Positions 56,431 to 64,000 of a stretch of DNA of 64,000 nt are shown here, one piece after another. The stretch comes from Clostridia bacterium (lineage in GTDB: Bacteria > Bacillota > Clostridia > TANB77 > UBA1234): the NCBI GenBank assembly GCA_017539905.1, contig JAFYBZ010000014.1, positions 62,001 to 126,000 of the forward strand, in the 5' to 3' direction. The position numbers and the translations under genes are program-made. The number at the start of each line of letters is the position of its first letter. Positions within the stretch are counted from its first letter, which is position 1. The notes below the pieces were generated by a model. The model worked only from the letters and a program-made list of their open reading frames with translations, did no database searches and was not told where the DNA came from.

Positions 56431-56583
56431 CACTTTTTGCACACTTTTTTAACTTTTTTTTGGCTATTCCGTAAGGGTTTTCTAACATCTCACAATTGGC
56501 ATTTTATGACAACTACTCTAGTATAGAAAAATTTGTCAAAACGCCCTATTTTTAGCCATTTTTCACACTTTTGAGGCTCAATC

Positions 56584-56612
56584 TCGACAAAAAAGCTATA
56601 TCAATATATAAT
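56584..56612 (+). promoter_or_regulatory. Promoter of the TIGR01212 radical SAM gene
   Basis: TCGACA (56584-56589), 17-nt spacer, TATAAT (56607-56612). Confidence 0.75.
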
Positions 56613-56635
56613 TTAAAAAATAAAGGAGCCTAAAA

Positions 56636-57547
56636 ATGGTAAAAATCAATTATATAAATCAATATTTAAAAGATAAGTTTGGCGAGCGTACCTTAAAAAT
56701 ATGTATCGATGGTGGCTTCACTTGCCCAAATAGAGACGGTATCAAAGGAAAAAACGGGTGCATTTTTTGTAGCGAACTAGGCAGCGGTGAACATTTAGAT
56801 AGAAGCCTTAGTATAAAGGAACAAGTTGCTCAAGCTTTTCATTCAATAAAAATAAAACGCGCAAATAGTTTTATTTTATACTTTCAAAATTTTAGCAATA
56901 CATATGGAAGCGTTGAAGAATTAAAAACAAAATATGATGAAGCAATTAATGCATTTTATGATTATTCTGATGGCTCAAAAAAATTAGTTGGTCTGCAAAT
57001 TGCTACTCGACCTGATTGTATCACTGAAGAAATTGCAAAACTATTATCATCATATAAAGATAAATTATATATAGCTGTCGAATTAGGATTGCAAACAACA
57101 AATGATGACAACAACTTTTTAAATAGATGTTATACAAAGGAAGACTTTGAAAAAGCTGTAAAAATATTGAACAGTTATGATATCGACGTAATTGCGCATA
57201 TAATGGTTGGACTCCCTACTCCTGCTGGTAGAGAAACACATGATGATATCGTTAGGACTATAGATTTTATAAACACTCAAAAAATTCAAGGAATCAAAAT
57301 TCATTCATGTTATGTTGTTAAAAATACATACTTAGAAAAATTATACAACGAAAAAAAGTATTCTCCAATTTCACTTGAAGAATACTTAGATGAACTTACA
57401 TATATACTAACTCATATTTCACCAGACTTAGTTGTACACCGAATTTCAGGTGATGCACCAAAAGATATTTTAGTAGCACCCGAATGGAATTTACACAAAA
57501 AATATGTATTAAATTATATCTTTAACAACTTCACCAGCAATAATTAA
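56636..57547 (+). CDS. TIGR01212-type radical SAM protein (YhcC family)
   Basis: 303 aa. Radical SAM-type cysteines in CIDGGFTCPNRDG and GCIFCSELGSG; HIMVGLPTPAGRETHDD is shared with the family. Precise substrate unknown. The ATG follows AAAGGAG by 8 nt. Its 3' end overlaps the convergent tcdA gene by 39 nt. Confidence 0.9.
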   Translation: MVKINYINQYLKDKFGERTLKICIDGGFTCPNRDGIKGKNGCIFCSELGSGEHLDRSLSIKEQVAQAFHSIKIKRANSFILYFQNFSNTYGSVEELKTKYDEAINAFYDYSDGSKKLVGLQIATRPDCITEEIAKLLSSYKDKLYIAVELGLQTTNDDNNFLNRCYTKEDFEKAVKILNSYDIDVIAHIMVGLPTPAGRETHDDIVRTIDFINTQKIQGIKIHSCYVVKNTYLEKLYNEKKYSPISLEEYLDELTYILTHISPDLVVHRISGDAPKDILVAPEWNLHKKYVLNYIFNNFTSNN

Positions 57548-58213
57548 TCCAGCAACAGATGGCACGAAAGAAATGCTACCAGGCACTTTCTTTTGTGCTT
57601 TTTTATTTAATTCGCATTCACTTGTATCAATCGGATCTTCTTTAGAATAAAGAACTTTCAATTTTTTAATATCTCTTTTTCTTAATTCTCTTCGCATAAC
57701 TTTTGCAAGTGGACATACTGTTGTTTTATTAATGTCTGTCACTTCGAATTTCAATGGATTTAATTTATTACCAGTTCCCATAGATGAAATTACCGGAACT
57801 TTTAATTCATTACATTTACACACAATTGCTATCTTTGCAGTAACTGTATCAATGCAATCAACAACATAAGACAAGTCTTTAGTTATAATTTCAGAATCAG
57901 AATCTGGCATATAGAATTCTTTATATACTTCTACATTTGCATCAGGATTTATTTCTAGAATTCTTTTTTTCATAACATCAACTTTATATTTACCAATTGT
58001 TTTTGTTGTTGCAATTAATTGTCTATTAATGTTACTTTCGCTAACTTTATCATGATCAATCAAAACAAAGCTACCTACTCCGCTTCTAGCAAGTCCTTCA
58101 CATACAAAAGAGCCAACACCGCCAATACCAAAAATAGCAACCTTTGCTTTTTTTAGTTTTTTGATTCCTTCTTTTCCAATTAACATTTCAGTTCTTTGAA
58201 ATTTTTCATCCAT
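57509..58213 (-). CDS. tcdA: tRNA threonylcarbamoyladenosine dehydratase TcdA
   Basis: E1-like ATP-dependent enzyme that cyclises t6A in tRNA. Nucleotide-binding GIGGVGSFVCEGLARSG and LIDHDKVSESNINRQL; catalytic Cys region CIDTVTAKIAI. 234 aa. Ends inside the convergent radical SAM gene. Confidence 0.92.
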   Translation of the reverse strand: MDEKFQRTEMLIGKEGIKKLKKAKVAIFGIGGVGSFVCEGLARSGVGSFVLIDHDKVSESNINRQLIATTKTIGKYKVDVMKKRILEINPDANVEVYKEFYMPDSDSEIITKDLSYVVDCIDTVTAKIAIVCKCNELKVPVISSMGTGNKLNPLKFEVTDINKTTVCPLAKVMRRELRKRDIKKLKVLYSKEDPIDTSECELNKKAQKKVPGSISFVPSVAGLIIAGEVVKDII

Positions 58214-58230
58214 AATATCACCCTTTAAAA

Positions 58231-58268
58231 AAACTTCAAATAATGAATTAATCCATTATTTGAAGTTT
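58231..58268 (-). terminator. Terminator of the 182-aa gene
   Basis: 15-bp stem AAACTTCAAATAATG/CATTATTTGAAGTTT with an 8-nt loop. Confidence 0.82.
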
Positions 58269-58284
58269 AATTATCAATTAAATA

Positions 58285-58833
58285 TTACCAACCTGTTCCT
58301 AAGTTGTCAATTATATAATCACCTGACTCATTAACTTTTAATACGCCTAAGCCGTATTTTTTAATCCAGCCAGATTCTTCATCATATTCACCATTTGCAA
58401 TTGACATTAATAGGATATCTCCGCTTGTAGCATCTGCTGATGGTTTAATATCATATTCGAATTCTACAGCAACTTCATCTGCACCAAGATTCATTTCTGC
58501 AACTGCAGGAACTTCTTGTTCTGCTTCATAATCATAAGCTTTTGTAACGTTAGTTCTAACATCGAAAACTTTGTCTCCATATTCTTCACTAACAAGATTG
58601 AAGATTGCACTTCTAACACCCATTTCGATTTCATTGTAGTTGTCTTTTAATGGGATGTTGCTTCCTGCTGTACCTGTTTGTTCTTTCTTTGGAACTTCTA
58701 CAAATTCTTCACCTGAAGTAACAACTTCACCAGATTCTGGTTTAGCTGGTTGTTTACCACGGCTTAAAATTACTGCTGCTACTATACCAGCAATGATAAG
58801 TAAAATAACTATAACAATAATAGCTTTTTTCAT
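58285..58833 (-). CDS. Secreted or membrane-anchored protein with SGEV linker
   Basis: 182 aa. N-terminal membrane anchor (residues 2-24) with a short basic start, then a linker containing SGEVVTSGEEF, then a ~120-aa extracytoplasmic domain of unknown fold. It has the same SGE-type linker as two other membrane proteins here. Family not recognised. Confidence 0.75.
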   Translation of the reverse strand: MKKAIIVIVILLIIAGIVAAVILSRGKQPAKPESGEVVTSGEEFVEVPKKEQTGTAGSNIPLKDNYNEIEMGVRSAIFNLVSEEYGDKVFDVRTNVTKAYDYEAEQEVPAVAEMNLGADEVAVEFEYDIKPSADATSGDILLMSIANGEYDEESGWIKKYGLGVLKVNESGDYIIDNLGTGW

Positions 58834-58927
58834 TTTCTCTCTCCTCCGTTTAGTTATAAAATGATACTTTTTTAAAGTCCGTTTCTAATACTACCACTTT
58901 GAAATAATATATACAAGCTTTTTAATT

Positions 58928-59458
58928 TTATGTAACCTTTTCTTTCGGATTTTTTATTAATGATACTGCTGTTGCAATTAATGTAATTGTCTCAAACACA
59001 ATTGCTGCATATGATACATATACTATTGCATATACTAACCAACAAATAGCTACAATGATTCCTAATTTTCTAATTTTATCTTCATCACCAGTTAAGAAAG
59101 AAATGATTGCAACTGAGAATGCAATGAATGGCAATATAGAATAAATATTTTCATAAGCTAAAATAACAGCGATTAATAAAAATAGTATCATAAATAAAGA
59201 AAAAATATTTTTTGACTTTTTTAGCTTATACTTATCCATAATATAAATAACAATATAAGTAATTAATCCTAACACATTACTAATAGCACCTGCTATTCCA
59301 CTAAGCATAGAATAATGTACCGTAAAAAACATATTAGCTATTATTTGCATGAATAGTATTTGTCTTTTATCCTTTCTATAAAAGCTGATTGATAAAAGCG
59401 CATACCCTATTGCGCCTATAATTTGTATTAAAATAAATCTCCAATCAATGTTTGTCAT
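58928..59458 (-). CDS. YgjV family membrane protein
   Basis: 176 aa, five or six hydrophobic helices. N-terminus FILIQIIGAIGYALLSISFYRKD and SGIAGAISNVLG are family signatures (YgjV/Imp). Function unknown. Confidence 0.82.
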   Translation of the reverse strand: MTNIDWRFILIQIIGAIGYALLSISFYRKDKRQILFMQIIANMFFTVHYSMLSGIAGAISNVLGLITYIVIYIMDKYKLKKSKNIFSLFMILFLLIAVILAYENIYSILPFIAFSVAIISFLTGDEDKIRKLGIIVAICWLVYAIVYVSYAAIVFETITLIATAVSLIKNPKEKVT

Positions 59459-59495
59459 TAAATCACTCCGTAATTATTTTTATACTATGATTATA

Positions 59496-59531
59496 AAAGA
59501 CACTTATTGTAAATTCAATAAGTGTCTTTTT
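59496..59531. terminator. Terminator of the dockerin protein gene
   Basis: Stem AAAAGACACTTATTG/CAATAAGTGTCTTTT with a 6-nt loop and T-run on the minus strand. Confidence 0.88.
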
Positions 59532-59533
59532 AT

Positions 59534-61129
59534 TTATGGTTTTACATATAGTTGTATCAACTTTCTTATATCTGCTACTGAAATAACTCCATCGCCATCC
59601 ATATCCATTATTGGGAAATCAGCTTCAGCTATTTGATCAGGATGTATGTATGCTTGTATTAATAATCTAATATCTTCAACAGTTATTACTTTATCTCCAT
59701 TAATATCACCTTTTGCTTTTGTAGAAATATTAATAATTGTTTGCCAAGTGTTTGTTATAAACACTGGATTTCCTCCAACATTTTTTATAGCAGTAATTTT
59801 TACTGTAACATTTCCAGTTGTTCCTTCTGGAATATGTTCAAACACATCAAGTGATCTAACTCCATAAGTATAATCGCTCTCTTCACCTATTTCATAATAG
59901 TAATCATCTGCACCTTCATATGCATCCCAAGTAATTACACCGCTTGAAGATACACTAACATTTAAGTCGCCTAGTACTATATCACCTGTAAGGTTATCAC
60001 TTGGAACTGATTGCTCACTTGTAGGATATCCCTCCCCTTTGGCTTTAACTGTGAAGAAATATGTATTTCCTTCTTGTATTCTTGAATCATTAGTAAAATC
60101 AAAGCTATTTGTTGTAGGATAAATTGTATAAGAAGATGTTGTATTAGGACTAATAAATAAGAATAGAATATATGAATCTGCATTTGTTACAGCATCCCAT
60201 CTAGCTATCTTTCCATCCCATCTAGGATTTTGTGGAGTATCTAATTGTTGATTTGAGGCTGAATAATTGTAAGTACCTGTCCAATCATTAGATAGGTGTT
60301 CACCTGTATCAGAGTTAAACGCAAATAACTTAACTTGATAAGATCCACTTGTAAGCCCAGCATACTCAGCTAAATTTGAAAGATCATATGAATATGTATT
60401 TGTTAAATTAACACCTGCATATCCTGTCAATTCAATTCTAAATCTATTTGTCAATGCATATTGACCCCAACTCAAAGTATTTCCTACTAAAGTAACATTT
60501 GGAATATCACCTTTTTCAGCACTTGGATCGCTTACATAATAGCTTGCGCTTCCACCAGAAAAATCACTATTTGGATAACCTTCTCCTGTTGCAAACAAAC
60601 CAAATCTATAACTATGGCCAACTAATATTCTAGAGTCACTAGAAAAATCATGGTAATTATGTGTTTCTTCTATATCAAATTTTGATTCTGTATTAGTGTC
60701 TTCAAAAATGTATACAAGATATTTTTGTGCATTAGTTACAGCAGTCCATCTAGCTGTTAAGCCATCCCATACTAAACCAGTTGGTTTATCTAACGGATCA
60801 TGTGCGGCTGTATAATGCCATTGAACTATATAAGTATTTGAAATCTCATTTTCACTTGAGTCTAATGCAGTAACTCCTACATCATAGTCTCCCGTTCTCA
60901 TTCTCCAATCATCAGCATATTGTGCTATATTATCAAGAAGATTTGCACTTGTAGTGATACAACCGCCATCTTCAATATCGACTCTATATTTTGAAGCTCC
61001 TTCATAAGGGCTCCAACTTAAATCGTTTCCACTTAACACTATATTTTGTATATCGCTCTTTGCAAAACAAACACTAGATAGAATCAAAGTAAAAACTAAT
61101 AATAAAATTCCAACTTTTAATTTGTTCAT
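59534..61129 (-). CDS. Secreted protein with repeated beta modules and a C-terminal dockerin
   Basis: 531 aa. Signal peptide (residues 1-23, cut near CFA). Four or so ~95-aa repeats with the recurring pattern W-[DE]-x-x-x-A-x-x-Y. A type I dockerin is at ~470-531, with two EF-hand-like loops DINGDKVITVEDIRLLIQ and DMDGDGVISVADIRKLIQ. Dockerins bind cohesins; no cohesin or catalytic domain is visible here. The repeats look like fibronectin type III-like modules. Confidence 0.87.
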   Translation of the reverse strand: MNKLKVGILLLVFTLILSSVCFAKSDIQNIVLSGNDLSWSPYEGASKYRVDIEDGGCITTSANLLDNIAQYADDWRMRTGDYDVGVTALDSSENEISNTYIVQWHYTAAHDPLDKPTGLVWDGLTARWTAVTNAQKYLVYIFEDTNTESKFDIEETHNYHDFSSDSRILVGHSYRFGLFATGEGYPNSDFSGGSASYYVSDPSAEKGDIPNVTLVGNTLSWGQYALTNRFRIELTGYAGVNLTNTYSYDLSNLAEYAGLTSGSYQVKLFAFNSDTGEHLSNDWTGTYNYSASNQQLDTPQNPRWDGKIARWDAVTNADSYILFLFISPNTTSSYTIYPTTNSFDFTNDSRIQEGNTYFFTVKAKGEGYPTSEQSVPSDNLTGDIVLGDLNVSVSSSGVITWDAYEGADDYYYEIGEESDYTYGVRSLDVFEHIPEGTTGNVTVKITAIKNVGGNPVFITNTWQTIINISTKAKGDINGDKVITVEDIRLLIQAYIHPDQIAEADFPIMDMDGDGVISVADIRKLIQLYVKP

Positions 61130-61167
61130 TATTATTCCTCCTTAAATACATACAAATAAATTGTATA

Positions 61168-61606
61168 CTATTGAAAATTTGAATTCAATACATTATTTAA
61201 GAAAGAAACATCTATTAATTCATTTATTGGAATTATTTTTCTATCCATTAAAATAATTTCTTGATTAATATCATCAAAAGATTTTACAACACCAACCTCA
61301 GTAACATATCTTCCACCCTCTTTATATAAATCGGGCACAAAATATGTAAATGCTACTTCTTGTTTTTTATTCAAGTTTTCTTTTATCAATTGTAATTTAC
61401 AATCTATCATCGCCATTAATTCTTCAGAAATTTCTTGCTTTGATAATGTCTCTCTACCAGTTTCTCTAACAGCATCTTCATATCCGAGTAAGAGCTGCAA
61501 AAGGAGCAAATTGTGCAGAGCGCGCATAAAGCGACATAGGCGGATGCTTTTTTGAGCGATGATTTGGTAAATTTATAATATCGTCATATTCATGTGTGTA
61601 CTTCAC
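61168..61606 (-). CDS. YolD-like protein, requires a +1 frameshift at CGG
   Basis: YolD-like proteins are usually paired with a Y-family polymerase gene, which follows upstream here. Start GTG at 61606 (AGGAGG 8 nt before). It reads MKYTHEYDDIINLPNHRSKKHP then PMSLYARSAQFAPFAALT, and then CGG (61486-61484) with a TGA two codons on. A +1 shift gives GGA TAT GAA (G-Y-E-D-A), the family's conserved FAALTGYxxA, and the frame runs to 61168. Length 439 nt is 146 codons plus one base. The shift glycine is highly conserved in this family. The second half alone opens as a 119-aa frame, but has no ribosome site. Confidence 0.88.
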
Positions 61607-61624
61607 TCTTCATACCTCCTTTAC

Positions 61625-61704
61625 GCAACTAGGGGACGGTTCTCAAGTTGCACCGTGCAACCGAGGGACAGGTCTATGCAACTTGAGAACCGTCCCCAAG
61701 TTGC
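61625..61704. repeat. Inverted repeat, GGGGACGGTTCTC type
   Basis: Inner arms 61632-61652 and 61677-61697 are exact complements (21 bp), with an outer GCAACT/AGTTGC pair. It starts 18 nt beyond the yolD start and ends next to the polymerase stop codon. Same core as the repeat at 63270-63327. Confidence 0.85.
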
Positions 61705-61705
61705 A

Positions 61706-63187
61706 TCAACCTCGATGGCCTCCTACTTGACCGTTTCGTGCAATCATTGTTGCTCCATCAATAAAGTTCATTCCTTTTAATACAGAATTTTTTCCATATT
61801 TGTCTTTTAAATCTAGCACTGCTTTTTGAAGTGATTTTTCCTCTCTTTCTTTTTTACGTTGTTCTTCTAACTTTGAATAATCTATAAAAATATTCATTTG
61901 TTCAAAAGTTAAAATATTTTTATAATCTTCTTCATTTACAACATCACAAGCAGTAATGCACAATTTTCGAACTAGTAAATCTTTATTAGCAATTCTATCG
62001 AATAAATTTACTGCACCTTCTAAAATTAATTTAGTAGATGATGTCTTGTGATCTAAATTAATTGTGCCATGTGCATGCTTTGGCACTCGCCTACCATAGT
62101 GGTCATAATCGACTTCACCACTATATTTAGAAGAATACAAATTGCTCACATCATAAATAATGTCTATAACAATTTTACTTGTAATTAATTCTCTTCGAAC
62201 TAAACTTAGCGAAAGATTTTCTGCCATCTCTTTAATGATTAATCTTGCTTTATTAAAATTATATGCTTCACTTAAAACTTGGCCTTCGCTAAGACTATTA
62301 GTAACTGGCTTGAATGACTTAATACTTTCAATTGTACTTGGTTCATATCCCCATGCATGATCAATTAGTAATTCTGCATTTATTCCAAATAGTTTGTACA
62401 AAAACTCTTCATCTTTAATTGACATTCGGGCAACATCGCCCATTGTGTACATTCCATATTTCTCTAGTTTTGACGAGATGCCTTTACCTACTCTCCAAAA
62501 ATCTGTGAGAGGTTTATGACTCCACAAAAATTTTCTGTAAGACAATTCATCAAGGCCCGCGATTCTTACACCATTTTTATCTGGTTCCATATGTTTGGCA
62601 ACAATATCCATTGCAATCTTGCAAAGATATAAATTAGTACCAATTCCACAAGTGGCTGTGATGCCAGTCTCATCTAGTACATTTTGAATTACTGCTGTTG
62701 CAAGCTCTCGTGGAGTCATTTTATATGTAGGTAAATATCTAGTAACATCTATAAAAACTTCATCAATCGAATAAACACAAATATCTTCTTTAGAAAACCA
62801 TTTTAAATAAATAGAATATATTTTTTGACTATATTCCATGTAATATCTCATTCTTGGAGTTGCAACTATGTAGCTTAGTTCTAAATCGGGATTCTTTTCA
62901 AGAGCAATTGCATCATAAGAAGTACAACTAAAAGTATGTTTAGGTGCAAACTTTCGTCTTTCGTTGTTAACCTCTTTTACTTTTTGAATAACTTCAAATA
63001 ATCTTGCTCTTCCTGGAATTCCATATTTTTTAAGCGAAGGGCTGACTGCAAGACAAATTGTCTTTTCGGTGCGGGAGCTATCTGCAACGACAAGATTCGT
63101 AGTCAAAGGATCTAATTTTCGCTCTTGGCACTCAACCGACGCATAAAAACTCTTTAAATCAATAGCAATATAGACCTTATCGTACAT
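61706..63187 (-). CDS. Y-family DNA polymerase (UmuC/UvrX type)
   Basis: 493 aa translesion polymerase. Catalytic motifs: AIDLKSFYASVECQER (residues ~8-23) and YSIDEVFIDVT (the second acidic pair). Helix-hairpin-helix and C-terminal DNA-binding region follow, ending ARNGQVGGHRG. It faces the same way as the YolD-like gene downstream, with a REP-like hairpin between them. Both are common SOS-type partners in Bacillota; no LexA box was checked. Confidence 0.93.
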   Translation of the reverse strand: MYDKVYIAIDLKSFYASVECQERKLDPLTTNLVVADSSRTEKTICLAVSPSLKKYGIPGRARLFEVIQKVKEVNNERRKFAPKHTFSCTSYDAIALEKNPDLELSYIVATPRMRYYMEYSQKIYSIYLKWFSKEDICVYSIDEVFIDVTRYLPTYKMTPRELATAVIQNVLDETGITATCGIGTNLYLCKIAMDIVAKHMEPDKNGVRIAGLDELSYRKFLWSHKPLTDFWRVGKGISSKLEKYGMYTMGDVARMSIKDEEFLYKLFGINAELLIDHAWGYEPSTIESIKSFKPVTNSLSEGQVLSEAYNFNKARLIIKEMAENLSLSLVRRELITSKIVIDIIYDVSNLYSSKYSGEVDYDHYGRRVPKHAHGTINLDHKTSSTKLILEGAVNLFDRIANKDLLVRKLCITACDVVNEEDYKNILTFEQMNIFIDYSKLEEQRKKEREEKSLQKAVLDLKDKYGKNSVLKGMNFIDGATMIARNGQVGGHRG

Positions 63188-63269
63188 ATCTCACCCTCCC
63201 CACTTAAGTATTTCAACTAAATCATAATATAAGAACAACCGTTTGTAAAGCGAACAAAATGTAAATTTT

Positions 63270-63327
63270 TAGACTTAGGGATGGTTCTCTAGTCCAAAAT
63301 TGGACTTGAGAACCGTCCCCTAGTCTA
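63270..63327. repeat. Inverted repeat, GGGACGGTTCTC type, second copy
   Basis: Imperfect arms TAGACTTAGGGATGGTTCTC and GAGAACCGTCCCCTAGTCTA around a short centre (inner AGTCCAA/TTGGACT). It flanks the polymerase gene on its 5' side, so the gene lies between two such repeats. Confidence 0.8.
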
Positions 63328-63405
63328 AAATTCAAAAACTCTATTTTAATTTCAAAATCGTTATGCTACCATTTTTATATAAGAATATTGAAAAGGGGTT
63401 TTCAA

Positions 63406-64000
63406 ATGAAAAAAGTCGTATTTTTATTAGTATTAATTTTGATAGTAGCCTTATCTTCTATTTCCTTTGCAAAAATTGGAGATAAAACAGGAGATATTTA
63501 TTCAACAGATATTAGAGCATATATAAATGGCATTGAAGTAAAATCTTATAGCATCAATGGCAAAACTTGCGTTGCCGTAGAGGAAGTAACAAAAGCTTTT
63601 GCATACAACAACGATTTACGTACATTATTCATTGGTTCTTTTGATCCACAATATATAATAAGATATAGTGCCAATACTTCTAATGTAAAAATCGGAAAAG
63701 TTGTTGGCCATACATACGAAACAGATATCGTAGTTTACATGTACGACAAAAAAATTCCATCATATGCAATCGATGGAATGACATGTGTATGTATTGAAGA
63801 TTTAGGAGATGTTTATAATTATTCAGCAATCGGCGGAAAATGTACATGGGATCCTGATGCAAGAACAATTAGTTTAGAAATGTTATATGACACTCAAATA
63901 AACGATATTTTGGAAGCAAATAAATTCGATTTAGATATTAAAGATGGTATCGCAACATTAAAAAGAGATTACGTTGCTTCTGTATTATCTGTAGAATATA
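63406..64000 (+). CDS. Secreted stalk-domain protein (copper amine oxidase-like N-terminal domain), partial
   Basis: Starts at ATG 63406, 7 nt after AAAAGGGG, and runs off the window. Signal peptide at residues 1-24 (VFLLVLILIVALSSISFA). The repeated pattern DIRAYINGIEVKSYSINGKTCVAVEEV and YMYDKKIPSYAIDGMTCVCIEDL are two stalk-like modules. At least 198 residues are visible. C-terminal function unknown. Confidence 0.85.
   Translation, partial: MKKVVFLLVLILIVALSSISFAKIGDKTGDIYSTDIRAYINGIEVKSYSINGKTCVAVEEVTKAFAYNNDLRTLFIGSFDPQYIIRYSANTSNVKIGKVVGHTYETDIVVYMYDKKIPSYAIDGMTCVCIEDLGDVYNYSAIGGKCTWDPDARTISLEMLYDTQINDILEANKFDLDIKDGIATLKRDYVASVLSVEY

Noticed and set aside
56264-56488. 74-aa ORF upstream of the KOW gene
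   Set aside because: It spans the alpha operon promoter and leader and has no ribosome site.
12918-61606. CGG reassigned to another amino acid
   Set aside because: All five sites need a change of frame, not merely a different residue, so simple reassignment cannot restore the proteins.
12918-61606. Random sequencing or assembly error as cause of the frameshifts
   Set aside because: All five fall on one codon, in non-homopolymer contexts, with no other frameshifts seen in the window. Not excluded without reads.

Overview
The window is AT-rich, densely packed Bacillota DNA, most likely from an uncultured, gut-type Clostridia. The evidence is PolC and PolA polymerases, WhiA, Asp23/AmaP, bifunctional RelA, MurT/GatD, an SLH-anchored wall protein and a dockerin protein. 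Almost everything is on the minus strand. I cannot place the genus.

Layout by position. 1-9135: 5' part of polC, an unknown gene, hemW, a DUF362 gene, alr, whiA, prmC and a DUF1385 membrane protein. 9236-10757: a perfect hairpin repeat, rpmE, then two coiled-coil genes of visibly higher GC. 10831-14730: oapA, a ~590-nt structured RNA that I identify as OLE RNA, a DUF212 gene, xseB, xseA and nusB. 14763-19895: DUF2273, amaP, asp23, fmt, def, priA. 20028-26109: zinc-ribbon gene, HAD phosphatase, transglutaminase/SLH protein, rplT-rpmI-infC with a terminator-containing leader, dtd, yebC. 26203-45903: a BI-1 family gene, polA, gltX, tRNA-Leu(CAA), relA, recJ, Ktr/Trk K+ uptake genes, tlyA, the GatD/MurT pair, rpsR-ssb-rpsF, rng, pth. 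46054-49633: an isolated VirD4/TraG-like ATPase facing a winged-helix gene. 49845-52040: a surface protein split by one stop. 52233-56279: the alpha operon (rplQ, an extra stand-alone alpha-CTD gene, rpoA, rpsD, rpsK, rpsM, rpmJ, infA, a KOW protein). 56636-64000: radical SAM gene, tcdA, a dockerin protein, a yolD/Y-family polymerase pair and a partial stalk-domain protein.

Strongest observation: four otherwise healthy genes (nusB, xseA, the KtrB/TrkH potassium channel gene and a yolD-like gene) are interrupted by five +1 frameshifts. At every one the zero-frame codon is CGG, and skipping its C restores the frame and yields a glycine codon GGN. In a hand scan I found no other in-frame CGG in any native-looking gene. 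The only other four lie in the GC-rich two-gene island at 9701-10757. This looks like an unassigned CGG codon that works as a +1 recoding site, not scattered errors.

Second: the window holds an apparently complete set of OLE ribonucleoprotein parts: OLE RNA with its own promoter and terminator, OapA beside it, and the KOW protein OapB in the alpha operon. Several families of structured inverted repeats are scattered between genes, including two copies of a hairpin whose stems covary while its internal loops stay fixed.
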